Source of the DNA: Platanthera guangdongensis
Lineage: Eukaryota > Streptophyta > Magnoliopsida > Asparagales > Orchidaceae
Length of the DNA: 64,000 nucleotides
Assembly (NCBI GenBank): GCA_039583875.1
Contig: CM077147.1
Coordinates: 162,377,866 to 162,441,865, forward strand
Direction: 5' to 3'
Shown here: piece after piece, positions 45,909 through 56,397 of the stretch
Numbering within the stretch: position 1 is the first letter of the stretch
How the letters are laid out: the number at the start of each line of letters is the position of its first letter
Notes under the pieces: generated by a model
Seen by the model: only the letters and a program-made list of their open reading frames with translations
Database searches by the model: none
Told to the model about the DNA's origin: nothing
Translations under genes and position numbers: made by a program

Positions 45909-46882
45909 ATGTCTCATAGCCAGAGTTTTCGTGAGCGCCTTGCGATGGTGCGCAAGTAGAACAAGGCCAACGTGGCCGCTCTGACCACGATTCTGGTTTG
46001 CGCCCCACCCTCCTTACCATCATCATCGCCTCGCCCGAAGAAGGTAAAGACAAGCAGCCCCCCTCCTCGGCTGAGGAGCAATCTCGTGCTGCCCTGGAAA
46101 TCCACCCCTCTCCTCCTCCCTGCATCTCCTAGAGAGAAGGAGCTGAGTTCTCACTTTTGTTAATATTAACCCTTCATCCGCATCTGCTTATTTACCATTT
46201 GCTTCTTCAGGGAATCCCCGCACCTTTACACCGACCAGAAAGTCCAAGGGATGACATCGTCATCTACCGCGAGGACTCTGACTCACCATAGCCTTCCACT
46301 CCTCCATCTACTCCTCCCAACGAGAGGAAGGACGTCCCCTCTCAGGCCGCCGGGACCTCCCGCCATCCTGGTAAGAAACCTTCCCTCTCGCTTCTCTGTC
46401 CCGCTCGCTACTCCCACACCCTTCTGTGAGAGCCTCCCTTACTCTAACCCTCGACTACTTGCGTAGGAGCCCAGGCCGACTCGGTTACTGAGGAGCCCTT
46501 TAGGCAACTCGCCGTCTCGCCCCCTCCTCCTATAGACAAGATTGAAGACTACCTGGGTGACCCCATGGACTTACTGGAGATGAAGCGCAAGACCGCCGAG
46601 ATGTTCCGGAAGCACGCGCGCATCATCTGCAAGCTAGAGCAGGACAAGCAGGCGGCTGATAGGCGAATTGAATGGCTAGAGACTCACTGAGCTCGCTTGT
46701 GTTCCGAGGTTGACGTCAAGATAGAGGTTGATGGGACCGACCCTCACGCCATTATCAGCGAGTTCGACATGCAACTCCGTCTCGCACGCAGTGGGCTTGG
46801 CGCCATTCGCGCCTTCCACACGCATAGTAGACCCCCATGCACGAGGGCTCACGGTGGTCGCTGGAAATGGCTCCCGTATTAA
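45909..46882 (+). pseudogene. Ret-2 antisense gene 1, decayed multi-exon
   Basis: ATG at 45909 (MSHSQSFRERLAMVRK, then a TAG). Later open blocks: EEQSRAALEIHPSPPPCIS (46070-46130), an acceptor CTTCTTCAG at about 46210, RPESPRDDIVIYREDSDSP, a GT...AG intron at about 46371-46467, then EEPFRQLAVSPPPPIDKIED and KTAEMFRKHARIICKLEQDK (likely coiled coil) to TGA at 46688, after which the frame stays open to about 46830. Opposite to pol. Retand-type elements are known to carry extra antisense ORFs of unknown role. This one has a frameshift and several stops. I do not recognise a domain in it. Confidence 0.5.
46371..46467 (+). other. Probable intron in antisense gene 1
   Basis: GTAAGAAACC donor and TTGCGTAG acceptor, with C/T-rich interior; the flanking blocks are open in compatible frames. 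Confidence 0.45.
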
Positions 46883-47235
46883 AGACCGCCATGCTCATCC
46901 CGCTTTATTCATCCGTCTCGCTCCTCTTTTTTTTGCCCCTTAATGCTGTAATAATTTTGTAACATATTATGCTACCGTCACGCTAGTAACCTAAGGTCCG
47001 AGAACATGGTGCCCGCCTTATGCGGGATGGTACATTTAAATATTTACTGCTACTAGCTTAATCTCTTAATTTCTTTTATTCTTTTTTATTCATTTATTCT
47101 GTCCTGCCTTGCTGAGGAAGCCTGTGATGGGCCACACTAATCGAGGTTTAGGAGAGAGAGAGTGAACCGTTGGCCGACTCTCCCCCTTCCTACATACATT
47201 TTTCCTGCCCATTTTATCTGTTTGACCATATCCGC

Positions 47236-47243
47236 TATAAATA
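47236..47243 (+). promoter_or_regulatory. TATA box for Ret-2 antisense gene 2
   Basis: CGCTATAAATACTCC about 200 bp before ATG 47443, followed by a pyrimidine-rich leader full of TCTCGCC words. Confidence 0.5.
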
Positions 47244-47442
47244 CTCCTCCCCCCCGGATCAGAAGGATATCCGCGCCTTCACCCCTGTCGCGTCCAAGCC
47301 CTTGCCCCCTTGCTTCTTTCGTCTCGCCCATCCCTCTCGCTCTTTGTTCCTCTCGCTCCTTCCTTCCTTGGCCGTCTCGCCGATTCTCTTTCTCACTGCT
47401 TCTTTTCCCTCAACCGTCTCGCCTCCCTCCGTCTCGCCTAGA

Positions 47443-48493
47443 ATGGGGAAGAAGAAAGTCGAGGAAGGCGAGGGGCGCAGTCGCTGCGGGAAACGGTCTA
47501 CAGATCACAACTTCCCTCCAGACAAGCTCCCTGACGAAGACTACCGCAACTTTGTTCGCGAGTACATGATGGAGGGGCTCAAATCGCGGCCCCCCAAGGT
47601 TGGCAAGGCGGTCAACACCTACTACCCGGGAGAGCTCGAATTTCCTGTCTCGCACTTCGAGTCGGGGTTGAGATTGCACCTCTGGCTGGAGGTAAAACAG
47701 GTCCAAAAGTACTTTGGCGTTGTCCCCGCGCAGCTTAAACCGAATGTCATTTCGGTGTTAATCGCTTTCTCCAGCTACATGTGCCGGGAGCGGATCGAGT
47801 TTAGCTTGACTGTTTTCTGCAAGCTCTTCATCTACCACGCCAACGCTGACGGTGTCTCATAACTCACTGGGCAAGGGCTCAAGGTGTGCGAGACGCCCAA
47901 TAAAAACCATCATTGGCTCACCAGGTTCGTGTTCATCCGTGGCAACTTCGGGGGCGTCCCGCTCGCGCATGTGTCACCCCGTGAGACCTTTTATGTGTCC
48001 CCGCAGGTGGGTGTCACGGACAAGCTGCTGTACAACTTATTCGTCGGCAAAAACTTCGAGGTCAACTTCTTGCGGCGGGGCTTCGACTCGCTACCTCTCG
48101 TGCTCCCCGACGAAGGTACTCTCGCTCTCTTGTCTTGCGTTTTATTATTTTTCGTCTCTCCATCTCATCACCCCCTTTGCTATTTTAGGAGAGCGGGTCA
48201 TACTAGTCCCCCCCTACAAGAGCAACATCCAACCAACCAAGGGCCTCAGTCTCGCCAGTACGGCGGCCAAGGCGGTGAGAGGGTCCCTGGCTACTGCCCC
48301 TCCGAAGAGGCCTGCAGACGACACTACCCCCTCTCGCTCCAGCCCTCCCAAGAAAAGGATGAAGAAAGTTGTGACCCTCTCTAAGGGAGAAAATAAGGCC
48401 CTGAAGGAGAAGGAGATGTCAAATGCACAAACAGATACTGATCAAATGCACAAACTCTTGTCCTGTTACTTTATTTTACATTTTGCGAAATGA
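47443..48493 (+). pseudogene. Ret-2 antisense gene 2, plant gypsy-type transposon protein
   Basis: Exon 1 (47443-48115) encodes MGKKKVEEGEGRSRCGKRST, then FPVSHFESGLRLHLWLEVKQ and YFGVVPAQLKPNVISVLIAF, the N-terminal pattern of the putative gypsy-type transposon domain (Pfam Transposase_28 as I recall it), and WLTRFVFIRGNFGGVPLAHV. One TAA at 47860 is in frame. A 73-bp intron follows (48116-48188), then exon 2 (GERVILVPPYKSNIQPTKG, a basic KRPADDTTPSRSSPPKKRMK tail that may be a nuclear signal). Splicing keeps the frame. It runs opposite to pol between pol and the 3' LTR. The function of this family is unknown; one stop separates it from being open over about 325 codons. Confidence 0.7.
48116..48188 (+). 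other. Intron of antisense gene 2
   Basis: GGTACTCTCG donor, CTATTTTAG acceptor, T-rich interior; joining gives GAA GGA GAG with the frame kept across the junction. Confidence 0.65.
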
Positions 48494-48955
48494 TTCATTG
48501 GCTTGCTTCTGTTTGCGAGATGGTGCTACCCACCCGTCTCACCGCCTCGCTTTTACCCTTTTCACTTTGCTTCATTTTATCTACTGCGAGACTACCCTTT
48601 GATGCGCTCACACCCACGAGACGGTGCTACATCTCGTATTGTCGCTTCATTAGAGAGTTGACTTTTTTCAGAGCGTGAGTCGTCACTTCATCCATCTCAT
48701 TTATGCATGAGACCAACTGATATAACCCTCTCGTCTCGCCTCGAGGTACTTCCAGCATGAGTGGCTTTTAGTAATTTAACTTTCTCCCCTATTATTAGGC
48801 CGAGCCTTCTATCCCGCGCAAGTGCCCACTCGTCGTAGGTGAGACCATCCCCGAGGCCGCCAGCGGGGAGTGCCACCACTCGCACTGCTCTAGCCTTTGC
48901 CTCCCATAATTTATTTTTCATGAGATTAAGTAGGGATGCTCCTTAAGGAGGTCTC
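48494..48955 (+). other. Non-coding stretch after antisense gene 2
   Basis: Pyrimidine-rich, many CTCG words, no convincing frame. Possibly further exons of the antisense gene: an acceptor-like CCCTATTATTAG occurs at 48799, then an open block AEPSIPRKCPLVVGETIPEA. Confidence 0.35.
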
Positions 48956-48959
48956 CCCA

Positions 48960-50262
48960 ACCACTCTGCCATTGAGTGAGCTTACAAACCTGTCAGCTTG
49001 ATGAGAGCCTGTGCAGCGGGTCTACCAGGGACCGAGCCAGGATCGGGGTGGTGCAAAAGTCTCCAAGAACCAAGTCTCCAAGAACTAATCCTTTCCCCCA
49101 CAGGCAAGCCTTCGGACTTGCCAGCTAATGAGAGCATGTGCAGCGGGTCTACCTGGGGCCAAGCAGCGCTCGAGGTCCCTTAACCCCACAAGCGAGACTT
49201 CGGTCCTACCTGCTGATGAGAGCCTGCGCAGCGGGTCTACCTTGAGCCGAGCCCGGCTCAGGGTAGTGCAAAAGTCTCCAAGAACCAAGAACCAAGTCTC
49301 CAAGAACCAATCCTTTCCCCCACAGGCGAGCCTTCAGGCCTACCAGCTGATGAGAGCCTGCACAGCAGGTCTACCTGGGGCCGAGCAGCGCTCGGGGTCC
49401 CTTACCCCCACATGCAAGCCTTCGGACCTGCCAGCTAATGAGAGTCTGCACAGCGGGTCTACCTGGGGCCGAGCCAGGCTCGGGGTAGCGCAAAAGTCTC
49501 CAAGAACCAAGAACTAAGTCTCCAAGTACCTTTCCTTTCCCCCAAGGTGAGCCTTCAGACCTACTAGCTAATGAGAGCATGCGTAGCGGGTTTACCTGGG
49601 GCCGAGCAGTGCTCGGGGTCCCTTACCCCCACATGCAAGCCTTCAGACCTACCAACTAACGAGAGACTACATAACGGGTCTACCTGGGGACGAGTCAGGC
49701 TCGGGGTAGTGCAAAAGTCTCCAAGAACCAAGAACCAAGTCTCCAAGAACCAATCCTTTCCCCCACAGGCGAGCCTTCAGACCTGCCAGCTAATGAGAGA
49801 CTGCGCAGCGGGTCTACCTAGGGCCGAGTAGCGCTCGGGGTCCCTTACCCCCACAGGCAAGCCTTCGGACCTGCCAGCTAATGAGAGCCTGCACAGCGGG
49901 TCTACCTGGGGCTGAGCCAGGCTTGGGGTAGTGCAAAAGTCTCCAAGAACCAAGAACCAAGAACCAAGTCTCCAAGAACCAATCCTTTCCCCCACAGGCG
50001 AGCCTTCGGACCTGCCAGCTAATGAGAGCCTGCCTAGCAGGTCTACCTGGGGCTGAGCAGCGCTCGGGGTCCCTTACCCCCATAGGAGAGCCTTTGGACC
50101 TGCCAACTAATGAAAGCCTGTGCAGCGGGTCTACCTGGGGCCGAGCAGCGCTCGAGGTCCCTTACCCCCACAAGCGAGCCTTCGGACCTGCCAGCTAATG
50201 AGAGCCTGCACAACAGGTCTACCTTGGGCCGAGCTAGGCTCGGGGTAGTGCAAAAGTACCAT
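48960..50262 (-). repeat. Ret-2 tandem array with alternating 90/133-bp units (12 copies)
   Basis: The anchor GAGAGCCTGCxCAGCGGGTCTACC recurs at about 48999, 49128, 49216, 49349, 49439, 49573, 49664, 49795, 49881, 50020, 50112 and 50201. Spacing alternates about 130-139 and 86-92 bp except at the end. Long units carry an insert with CAAAAGTCTCCAAGAACCAA; short units carry GGTCCCTTACCCCCACA. The repeat sits between pol and the antisense genes. Confidence 0.9.
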
Positions 50263-50364
50263 CTCCTTGCCGTCAGAATTTCACAGTAGGCAAAAGCAAA
50301 AGTAAATTGAGGAACATAGTACTATAAACTTGACTTTGAGTATACAATTTCACTTTCTCTCTTA

Positions 50365-51643
50365 TCATGGGTAGAAGCGCTTTAAGTCGTCGCCGCTCCA
50401 GCTGTGGCTCATGGACCTACCCACCACGTCCTGGAGGTGGTAACCTCTCGTTCTCAGGACCATCTTGACAATATAAAGCCCTTCCCAATTTGAGTTGAGC
50501 TTACCCATGGGAGCTGATCTCCCCACAGCCTCAACTTTCTTTAACACAAGATCTCCTTGCGTGAACTGCTTGATCCTGATATGCTTGTCAAAGTATTTTG
50601 CCATCCGCCGTTTGATCTCTTCCTTCATGATAGCTGTGACGTAGCGTGGCTCTTCTACCATGTCCAACGAGAGGCGTAACCCCCCTTCATTTTCCAACCT
50701 CCAAGCCTTATTCCCATCACCCATGCCGCAACTCGTGGGGATCGAACCTCAAACTCCATGGGTAGGACTGCCTCACCCCCATGGGAAAGTTTGAAGGGGG
50801 TCTCGCCGGTGGCCGGGTTCGGGGTTGTCCGCAAGGCCCACAATACTGAAGGGAGCTGTTCCACCGAACTTCCCCTCAAGTTCTCCACCTTCTTCTTGAG
50901 TAGGTTCATAATGATCTTGTTGGCCGCCTCCACCTGACCATTGCTCCCGGGGTGATGTACGAAGGCAAATCTAAGGTCTATCCCCAGCTGAGCGCAGAAG
51001 TTAATGAAATCTTTGCTGGCAGACTGGGGCCCATTGTCTGTTACTATCGCCTGGGGGAGCCCGTGCCTGTATATGATCTCTCCACAGACAAAATTCCTGA
51101 TGACTTGTGAGGTGACCTTGGCAAATGCCTTGACCTCCAGCCACTTTGAAAACTAATCAATCATGGCCAGGAGGAACCTCCTCTGCCCACTAGCTGGAGG
51201 GAAAGACCCGACTAAATCAATCCCCCAGATGGCGAAATGTCGTGGTGCCGTGATGCTTCAGATCCTTTCAGCGGGCAAGTGCTGGAGGGGGCGTACAGCT
51301 GACACTTCCGACACCTCCTCGCAAACTCAGCTGCATCCTTCCTCAGGGTCTGCCAGAAATACCCTTGCCTCACCACCATTGCTTCCAATGTCCATCCCCC
51401 TGAGTGACTGCCGCATTCACCTGAATGCACTTCCTCCAGGATTCTCGGGATCTCCTCCTCGGTCACACACCTTGCTAGGAGCCCCGACAACATCTTCCGA
51501 TGTAACCCCCCTTCTAGCATTAGGTAGTGAGTCGCCTTATGCCTGAAGCTTTTTGCATCCTTGGACCCCTCCGGAAGCTCGCCAATGGTTAGGAAGGTCA
51601 CCAATGGATCCACCCATGAGGGTCGCCGATCCACCTCCATCAA
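50365..51643 (-). pseudogene. Ret-2 integrase
   Basis: Leftwards: zinc-binding domain (EVHSGECGSHSGG ... FARRCRKCQLYAP), core (GIDLVGSFPPASGQRRFLLA, VTDNGPQSASKDF, HHPGSNGQVEAANKIIMNLL: D, D and E present), then PFKLSHGGEAVLPMEFEVRS, KRRMAKYFDKHIRIKQFTQG and LNSNWEGLYIVKMVL. Breaks: a frameshift at about 51220, a stop in the core at about 51152, and a shift near 50730. A close relative is Ret-1 on the opposite strand. Confidence 0.9.
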
Positions 51644-51807
51644 CTCTCCTTCCTCGATTGCCGGTCAAAATAGCTCAGTCAGGGTCTCTCCAACCCGAGG
51701 TCCAAACTTAGCCAACCGATCAGCAGCTATACTTTCTTCCCCGGGAACATGTTGGATTGAGAACGTCCGGAACCCACCGATGATCACCCTCACCTTGGAT
51801 AAGTACT

Positions 51808-52425
51808 TCACAAGGGTGGGCTCCGAGATGAAGCCACCACCAAAGAGACCGTAAAAGCCTCCACATCCTGTATCCCAAGTTCCTTTGCCAAACTAAGGTC
51901 GGCGATCACGGCCTCGTACTCTGCCTGGTTGTTAGTCGCTAGAAAGTGCAAGACCACTGCTTGTTCTATAGTGACCCCTTGAGGGCTTATCAACACCACC
52001 CCTACTCCGAGGGAGTGCTTTTCCGAGGAACCATCAACCATCATCTTCCACACCTCCTGCGACCGTGGCCCCTTGGCCCCGACCTCAATAACGTAGTCTG
52101 CGAAGAAGTTAGTCACCACATGTGCCTTAATGGAGAGCCTTGGCACGAATGAGATATCAAACTCGCTCAATTCGATAGACCACTTGGCCAACCTGTCTGA
52201 GTGCTCCACTCCCTCAAAAATCTTGCGAAGGGAATGGTCCATCATCAACCTGATCGAATGCGCTTGGAAGTACGGTCGGAGCTTCCTGGCCAAAATGATC
52301 AAAGCATACGCCAGCTTTTCCAAGATGGGGTAGTGGAGCTCCGCCTTCTTCAGGATCCTGTTAACATAGTAGATTGACAATTGCTTCTTACCCTCTTCCC
52401 TGACCAGGACAGAGCTCATGGCCAC
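51808..52425 (-). pseudogene. Ret-2 dual RNase H
   Basis: One open frame holds the tail of the Gypsy RNase H (YYVNRILKKAELHYPILEKL, MDHSLRKIFEGVEHSDRLAK) followed by a second RNase H (MMVDGSSEKHSLGVGVVLIS, TNNQAEYEAVIADLSLAKEL). Two RNase H domains in a row are a recognised trait of Tat-lineage Gypsy elements, which supports the assignment. The first domain begins before a frameshift at about 52450. Confidence 0.85.
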
Positions 52426-53924
52426 TGCTCCTACTCCGAGGTATAAGGCTAGATCCTCCCCTCCTTTGGGCTTTGAAGTAGTGGAGCCAGAGAGAGCTGC
52501 CTCTTCATCATTTGGAAAGCCTCTTCACATTTGGCGGTCCACTCGAACCTTTGAGTACCCCGCAGCACTTTGAAGAACGATGAGCATTTTTCTCCCGACC
52601 TGGAGAGGAATCTGCTTAGCCCGGCCAGCTTTCCTGTCAAGCGCTGGACTTCCTTAGCATTGCATGGTGACTCCAGCTCTAGGATGGCCTTCACCTAATC
52701 TGGGTTAGGCTCCACCCCTGTAGGGTCAAAAGATGCCCAAGGAACTTCTCGCAGCTCGCCCCGAAGACGCACTTCAAGGGGTTCAGCCTCATCTTGAACT
52801 TCCACAGGGTGGATAACGTCTCCTCCAGGTCCCGAAGGTGCGAGTCCACACACTTGCTCTTGACCATTAGATCGTCAACATAGACCTCTTGGTTCCTCCC
52901 CCCTTTGACCCTGGAAGACTCGATCCATCATGCGCTGGTATGTAGCCCCTGCATTTTTCAACCCAAAGGGCATCATCTTATAGCTGAAAAATCACTCCCT
53001 CGTGATGAAGGAGACGTCCTTGACATCAGGAGGGTGCATTCGGATCTGGTGGTAACCTGAAAAACTTCCAAAAAACTCATAATAGAAAAATCAACAGCTG
53101 AATAAACCAGCGCTTTGATTCGAGGCAGGGGGTAGCAATCATTGGGGCATGATCTATTTAATAAGAAAAAATCGATACACATGCGTGACTTCCCTCCCCA
53201 TTTTTTTTACCATTACCATGTTGGAGATCCAGCCTGGATACTGGATCTCCGAGATGAAGCCAGCCTCCAGAAGCTTCTTGACCTCCTCGTGGATGGGTTC
53301 CTCTAGCTTGGTAGTGATGGTCCTCATCTTCTAGTGAATGGGGCGCATCCGGGGGTCCAGGTTCAGGCGATGGCAGGCCACATCTGCATCGATGCCCGAC
53401 ATATCAGCCGCGCTCCAAGCAAAGATGTTGATATTGCTCTGGATGCAAGCCCGCACTCGCTCCTGGTCCTCGGGACACAAGCCCCTGCTGATCCATACCC
53501 TCTGCACCTGGCCAGCGCTGGTGAAGACTTCCATCTCCACCACTTCTCCAGCCAGCTCCAGCCGCGTCTGCTCCCAGCTGGCACTTACTCCCTCTTCCTG
53601 CCCAAACTCTTCCTCCCCTCCAGCTTTGTCGACCTCTATCGCCTCCCCCAGGCTCTCCCGTTGTTGCTTCTTGACCTCCACGCCTCTTAGGGCCTCCCTC
53701 TCAACTCCTTCACCTACTCCTTCCATCAAATGATCCTCTTGCAGCTCCAACTCTCCATCCCTCTGGACCTTAGGCACACCTTCTCCTCTTTTCTCCTCCT
53801 CAATCTCCTCCCTCACCTCCTCCAGGCGCACCTCCTCCTCTCTGATAACCTCTTCCTGCTCCGCCATCTCCCTCTCCAGCTCTTCCGCCTCTGCTATCCA
53901 AGATATGGTGTTGATCGTAGTCAC
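52426..53924 (-). pseudogene. Ret-2 protease end, linker and reverse transcriptase
   Basis: The start is a remnant of protease (FNNGGVQVRIRGDPKVAR just upstream, at 53930-54000), then a long Glu-rich linker (EREMAEQEEVIREEEVRLEE), FAWSAADMSGIDADVACHRL and NLDPRMRPIH (RT entry), EEPIHEEVKKLLEAGFISEI, FSGYHQIRMHPPDVKD, MPFGLKNAGATYQRMMD, the catalytic YVDDLMVKS near 52880, and VQRLTGKLAGLSRFLSRSGE. Many stops and shifts between 53330 and 52700. The acidic linker is unusually long. Confidence 0.88.
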
Positions 53925-54040
53925 GTAGCATTATCTCGCCACCTTCGGGTCCCCCCTTATCCTAACCTGCACCCCTCCATTGTTGAACTTAAGGCATTGG
54001 TGAAACGAGGAGGGGATGCAGTGAAAGGCGTTGAAAGATA
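53925..54040 (-). pseudogene. Ret-2 protease fragment at the Sire-F junction
   Basis: Reads HQCLKFNNGGVQ then RIRGDPKVAR, a stop (TAA at about 53931), and CYVTTI, typical of the end of Tat-lineage protease. It ends exactly at the Sire-F LTR edge at 54041, so Sire-F inserted into Ret-2 here; the continuation lies beyond the window. Confidence 0.7.
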
Positions 54041-54952
54041 TGGTACCTAAACACCTAGAGGGGGGGGGGGTGAATAGGTGACCTAATCCTTTTCTAACTT
54101 TGTTGGCAGCCAAACAGTTATATCACAGATTTCTAACTAGTTTATTACAGCAATCAGCAATAATCAAACATACACAGCTAATCCACAGCACATTCACAGC
54201 ACAGCACACAGTGATTTATAGTGGTTCCCCAAGATATGGGTACATCCACTTTCCCCCTTCGCCTATCTAGCAGTGTACTAGATTCAGCCAAACTCCTGCA
54301 CTGTCTCAGAACCCAAATTGGTTCCTACCTCAGGCCCAAAGCCTTACAACTCAGCTTTATCCCAAAGCCTACACTCAGCCAATCAAGGCCTACACTCAGC
54401 CAATCCAAGGCCTACACTCAGCCAACAAGGCCTACACTCAGAGATCTCTATCTCCTACACTCAGGCAAACAAGCCCTACCCTCAGCCTTTATAAATTTAG
54501 GCTTACAATCACTCAGATCCAATGGATCCTACAAGTTAAAAGATATTACAAATTATAACTCTACAACTCAGAATTAAAGGAGGGGAGTTGAGAGATTCTT
54601 GATGAGTTCTTGGAAGAACTCAGCTGGATTCACCCTGACTTAGCTTTCTTCAAAGCTTCTTGAGTAGAACTGAATAAGGCTGAATCCTCTGCAGTTGTTC
54701 CTTGACCTCTGCCACTTAAGATCCAGACTGAATCTGAATCCTTCTTCTCAGCCTAGTTCCAAAGGCTGATTTCTTGGATGGAGCCCTCTCTCTCCAACTT
54801 CTTAGATCTGCAGTTGGACTGCAAGATCTTCTTGTGTTGATTCTCTATGTACCACTTTTCTGATTACTTGAATAATCTGTACTACTTGTTAATCACTTGT
54901 TCAACTCTTTCAACAACTTCAACAACAACAGTTTCTGTAAACTGTGGATGCC

Positions 54953-54960
54953 TATTTATA
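54953..54960 (-). promoter_or_regulatory. TATA box of the Sire-F LTR
   Basis: Minus strand AGGCCTATAAATAGGCATCC, about 1.1 kb after the LTR start. Confidence 0.55.
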
Positions 54961-55092
54961 GGCCTTCTTCATGGTAACCGGCTGGTCCGGTTCATAACTG
55001 ACTTCTGACATCTCTGACAGTTGCTGTAGACCGGCTGGATCGGTAGCTGTCATGTCAACCAGTCACTTCTTGAAAATCTCTAACAGTCAGTA

Positions 55093-55960
55093 AGTGTCGA
55101 GACTTTCTGTCTTTAAGTGTCGACACTTATAGACCAAGTGTCGACACATGCTTTGTAAGTGTCGACACAAGTCTACAAGGTGTCGACACATATCCTTATA
55201 TGTCTCGACACAGATTCTTCTTCATGTGTCGACACTGAAATTGAGTGTCGACACGAGTCCTTGTTCTTCTAGCTTTTGCTGAATTCTTCTATGTGTCGAC
55301 ACATCTCCTTTGTGTCGACACATCTTCTTGTGTTGAATCTGTCAAGTGTCTCTTGGTGTCGACACATAGTCTTCTATGTTGAATCTTGCTGAGTGTCGAC
55401 ACAGCTCCTTGTGTTGACACACCTTCTTGTTGTTGAGACTTCAGCTGAGTGTCGACACATTCCCATAGTGTCGACACTTGTACTTAGAATAATTTGTAGT
55501 TCTTTCTGTTCTTTGCTAAGTGTCGACACAGCTCCTTGTGTCGACACTTTCTTCAAGTGTTGAGTCTTTAGCTGTGTGTCGACACATTGTTCTGGGTGTC
55601 GACACATACTTCAAATGTTGACTCTTCTGTTGAGTGTCGACACATTATGTTGAGTGTCGACACTTGTACTTAGACTCTGCAGACTTTTGCTGAGTGTCGA
55701 CACAGCTCCAAGTGTCGACACTTTCTGGTGTAGACACAGCTTCACTGGGTGTCGACACAGCTCCTTGTGTCGACACTTTCTGTCTGCACTTTTCTTCACT
55801 GAGTGTCGACACAGCTCCAAGTGTCGACACTTTCTGTCTGGTGTCGACTCTGCTTCCCAGGTGTCGACACAATGACTCCAAGTGTCGACACATCTTGTCT
55901 GGGTGTCGACACAAGTCTTCTTAAGTGTCGACACTTTCCCTCTGGGTGTCGACACATGGA
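55093..55960. repeat. GTGTCGACAC palindrome array in the Sire-F LTR
   Basis: Close to 30 exact copies of the 10-bp palindrome plus several one-base variants, at irregular 12-50 bp spacing. Pairs often take the form GAGTGTCGACACAGCTCC then AAGTGTCGACACTTTCTG. Confidence 0.95.
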
Positions 55961-56100
55961 CTTAGAAACTTTTTGCTTCAGTCCAGTTCTTTCTTAACCT
56001 GCACAAGTAACTCAAACATACATCAAATACATTATGATGTATATCATTGAGTTGGGTGAGGCTTCTTCAAATCAGGTACATTTGACCAATGTACCCAACA

Positions 56101-56113
56101 ATCTCCCCCTATT
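56101..56113 (-). other. Sire-F polypurine tract
   Basis: Minus strand AAATAGGGGGAGAT directly before the LTR, identical to Sire-B. Confidence 0.85.
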
Positions 56114-56397
56114 TGGAGAAGTCATAACCCTTAGTCAATGATATACACCATCCATAATTAAAATTACAAAATGATGTACAGCAGATTATAAACAGCAGGG
56201 TAAACATAAACATGTAATAAATTCACACATGTATACACATTCAGCATTGCAGAACAAATAAGAAATAGATACTTCTCAGAACAACCATGAAATATATTTA
56301 TCATATATTGTTCTAACATTTTTAATACACCTTTAATGGTTTACAAAAATGTTTTACATTCAACAGATTTCAACAAGCTTCAAGTTTAATTCCTAAT

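Larger units (their letters stand above)
54041..56100 (-). repeat. Sire-F 3' LTR (2060 bp)
   Basis: On the minus strand runs from TGTTGGGTACATTGG (56100) to TTTAGGTACCA (54041). Contains close to 30 copies of GTGTCGACAC (55116-55960), a TATA box (54953-54960), a stretch of CCTACACTCAG repeats (54340-54470), and the C-tract hairpin near the end (54052-54080). Confidence 0.9.

Noticed and set aside
49000..50083. Repeated 60-130 codon frames in the Ret-2 tandem array
   Set aside because: Shadow translations of a tandem repeat, no start context, open on both strands.
55289..55955. Overlapping frames of 60-114 codons rich in Val-Asp-Thr and Cys-Arg-His
   Set aside because: Products of the GTGTCGACAC repeat read in different frames.
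55093..55960. Regular short repeats that could suggest a CRISPR array
   Set aside because: The repeat unit is only 10 bp and palindromic, spacing is irregular, there are no cas genes and the DNA is plant nuclear.
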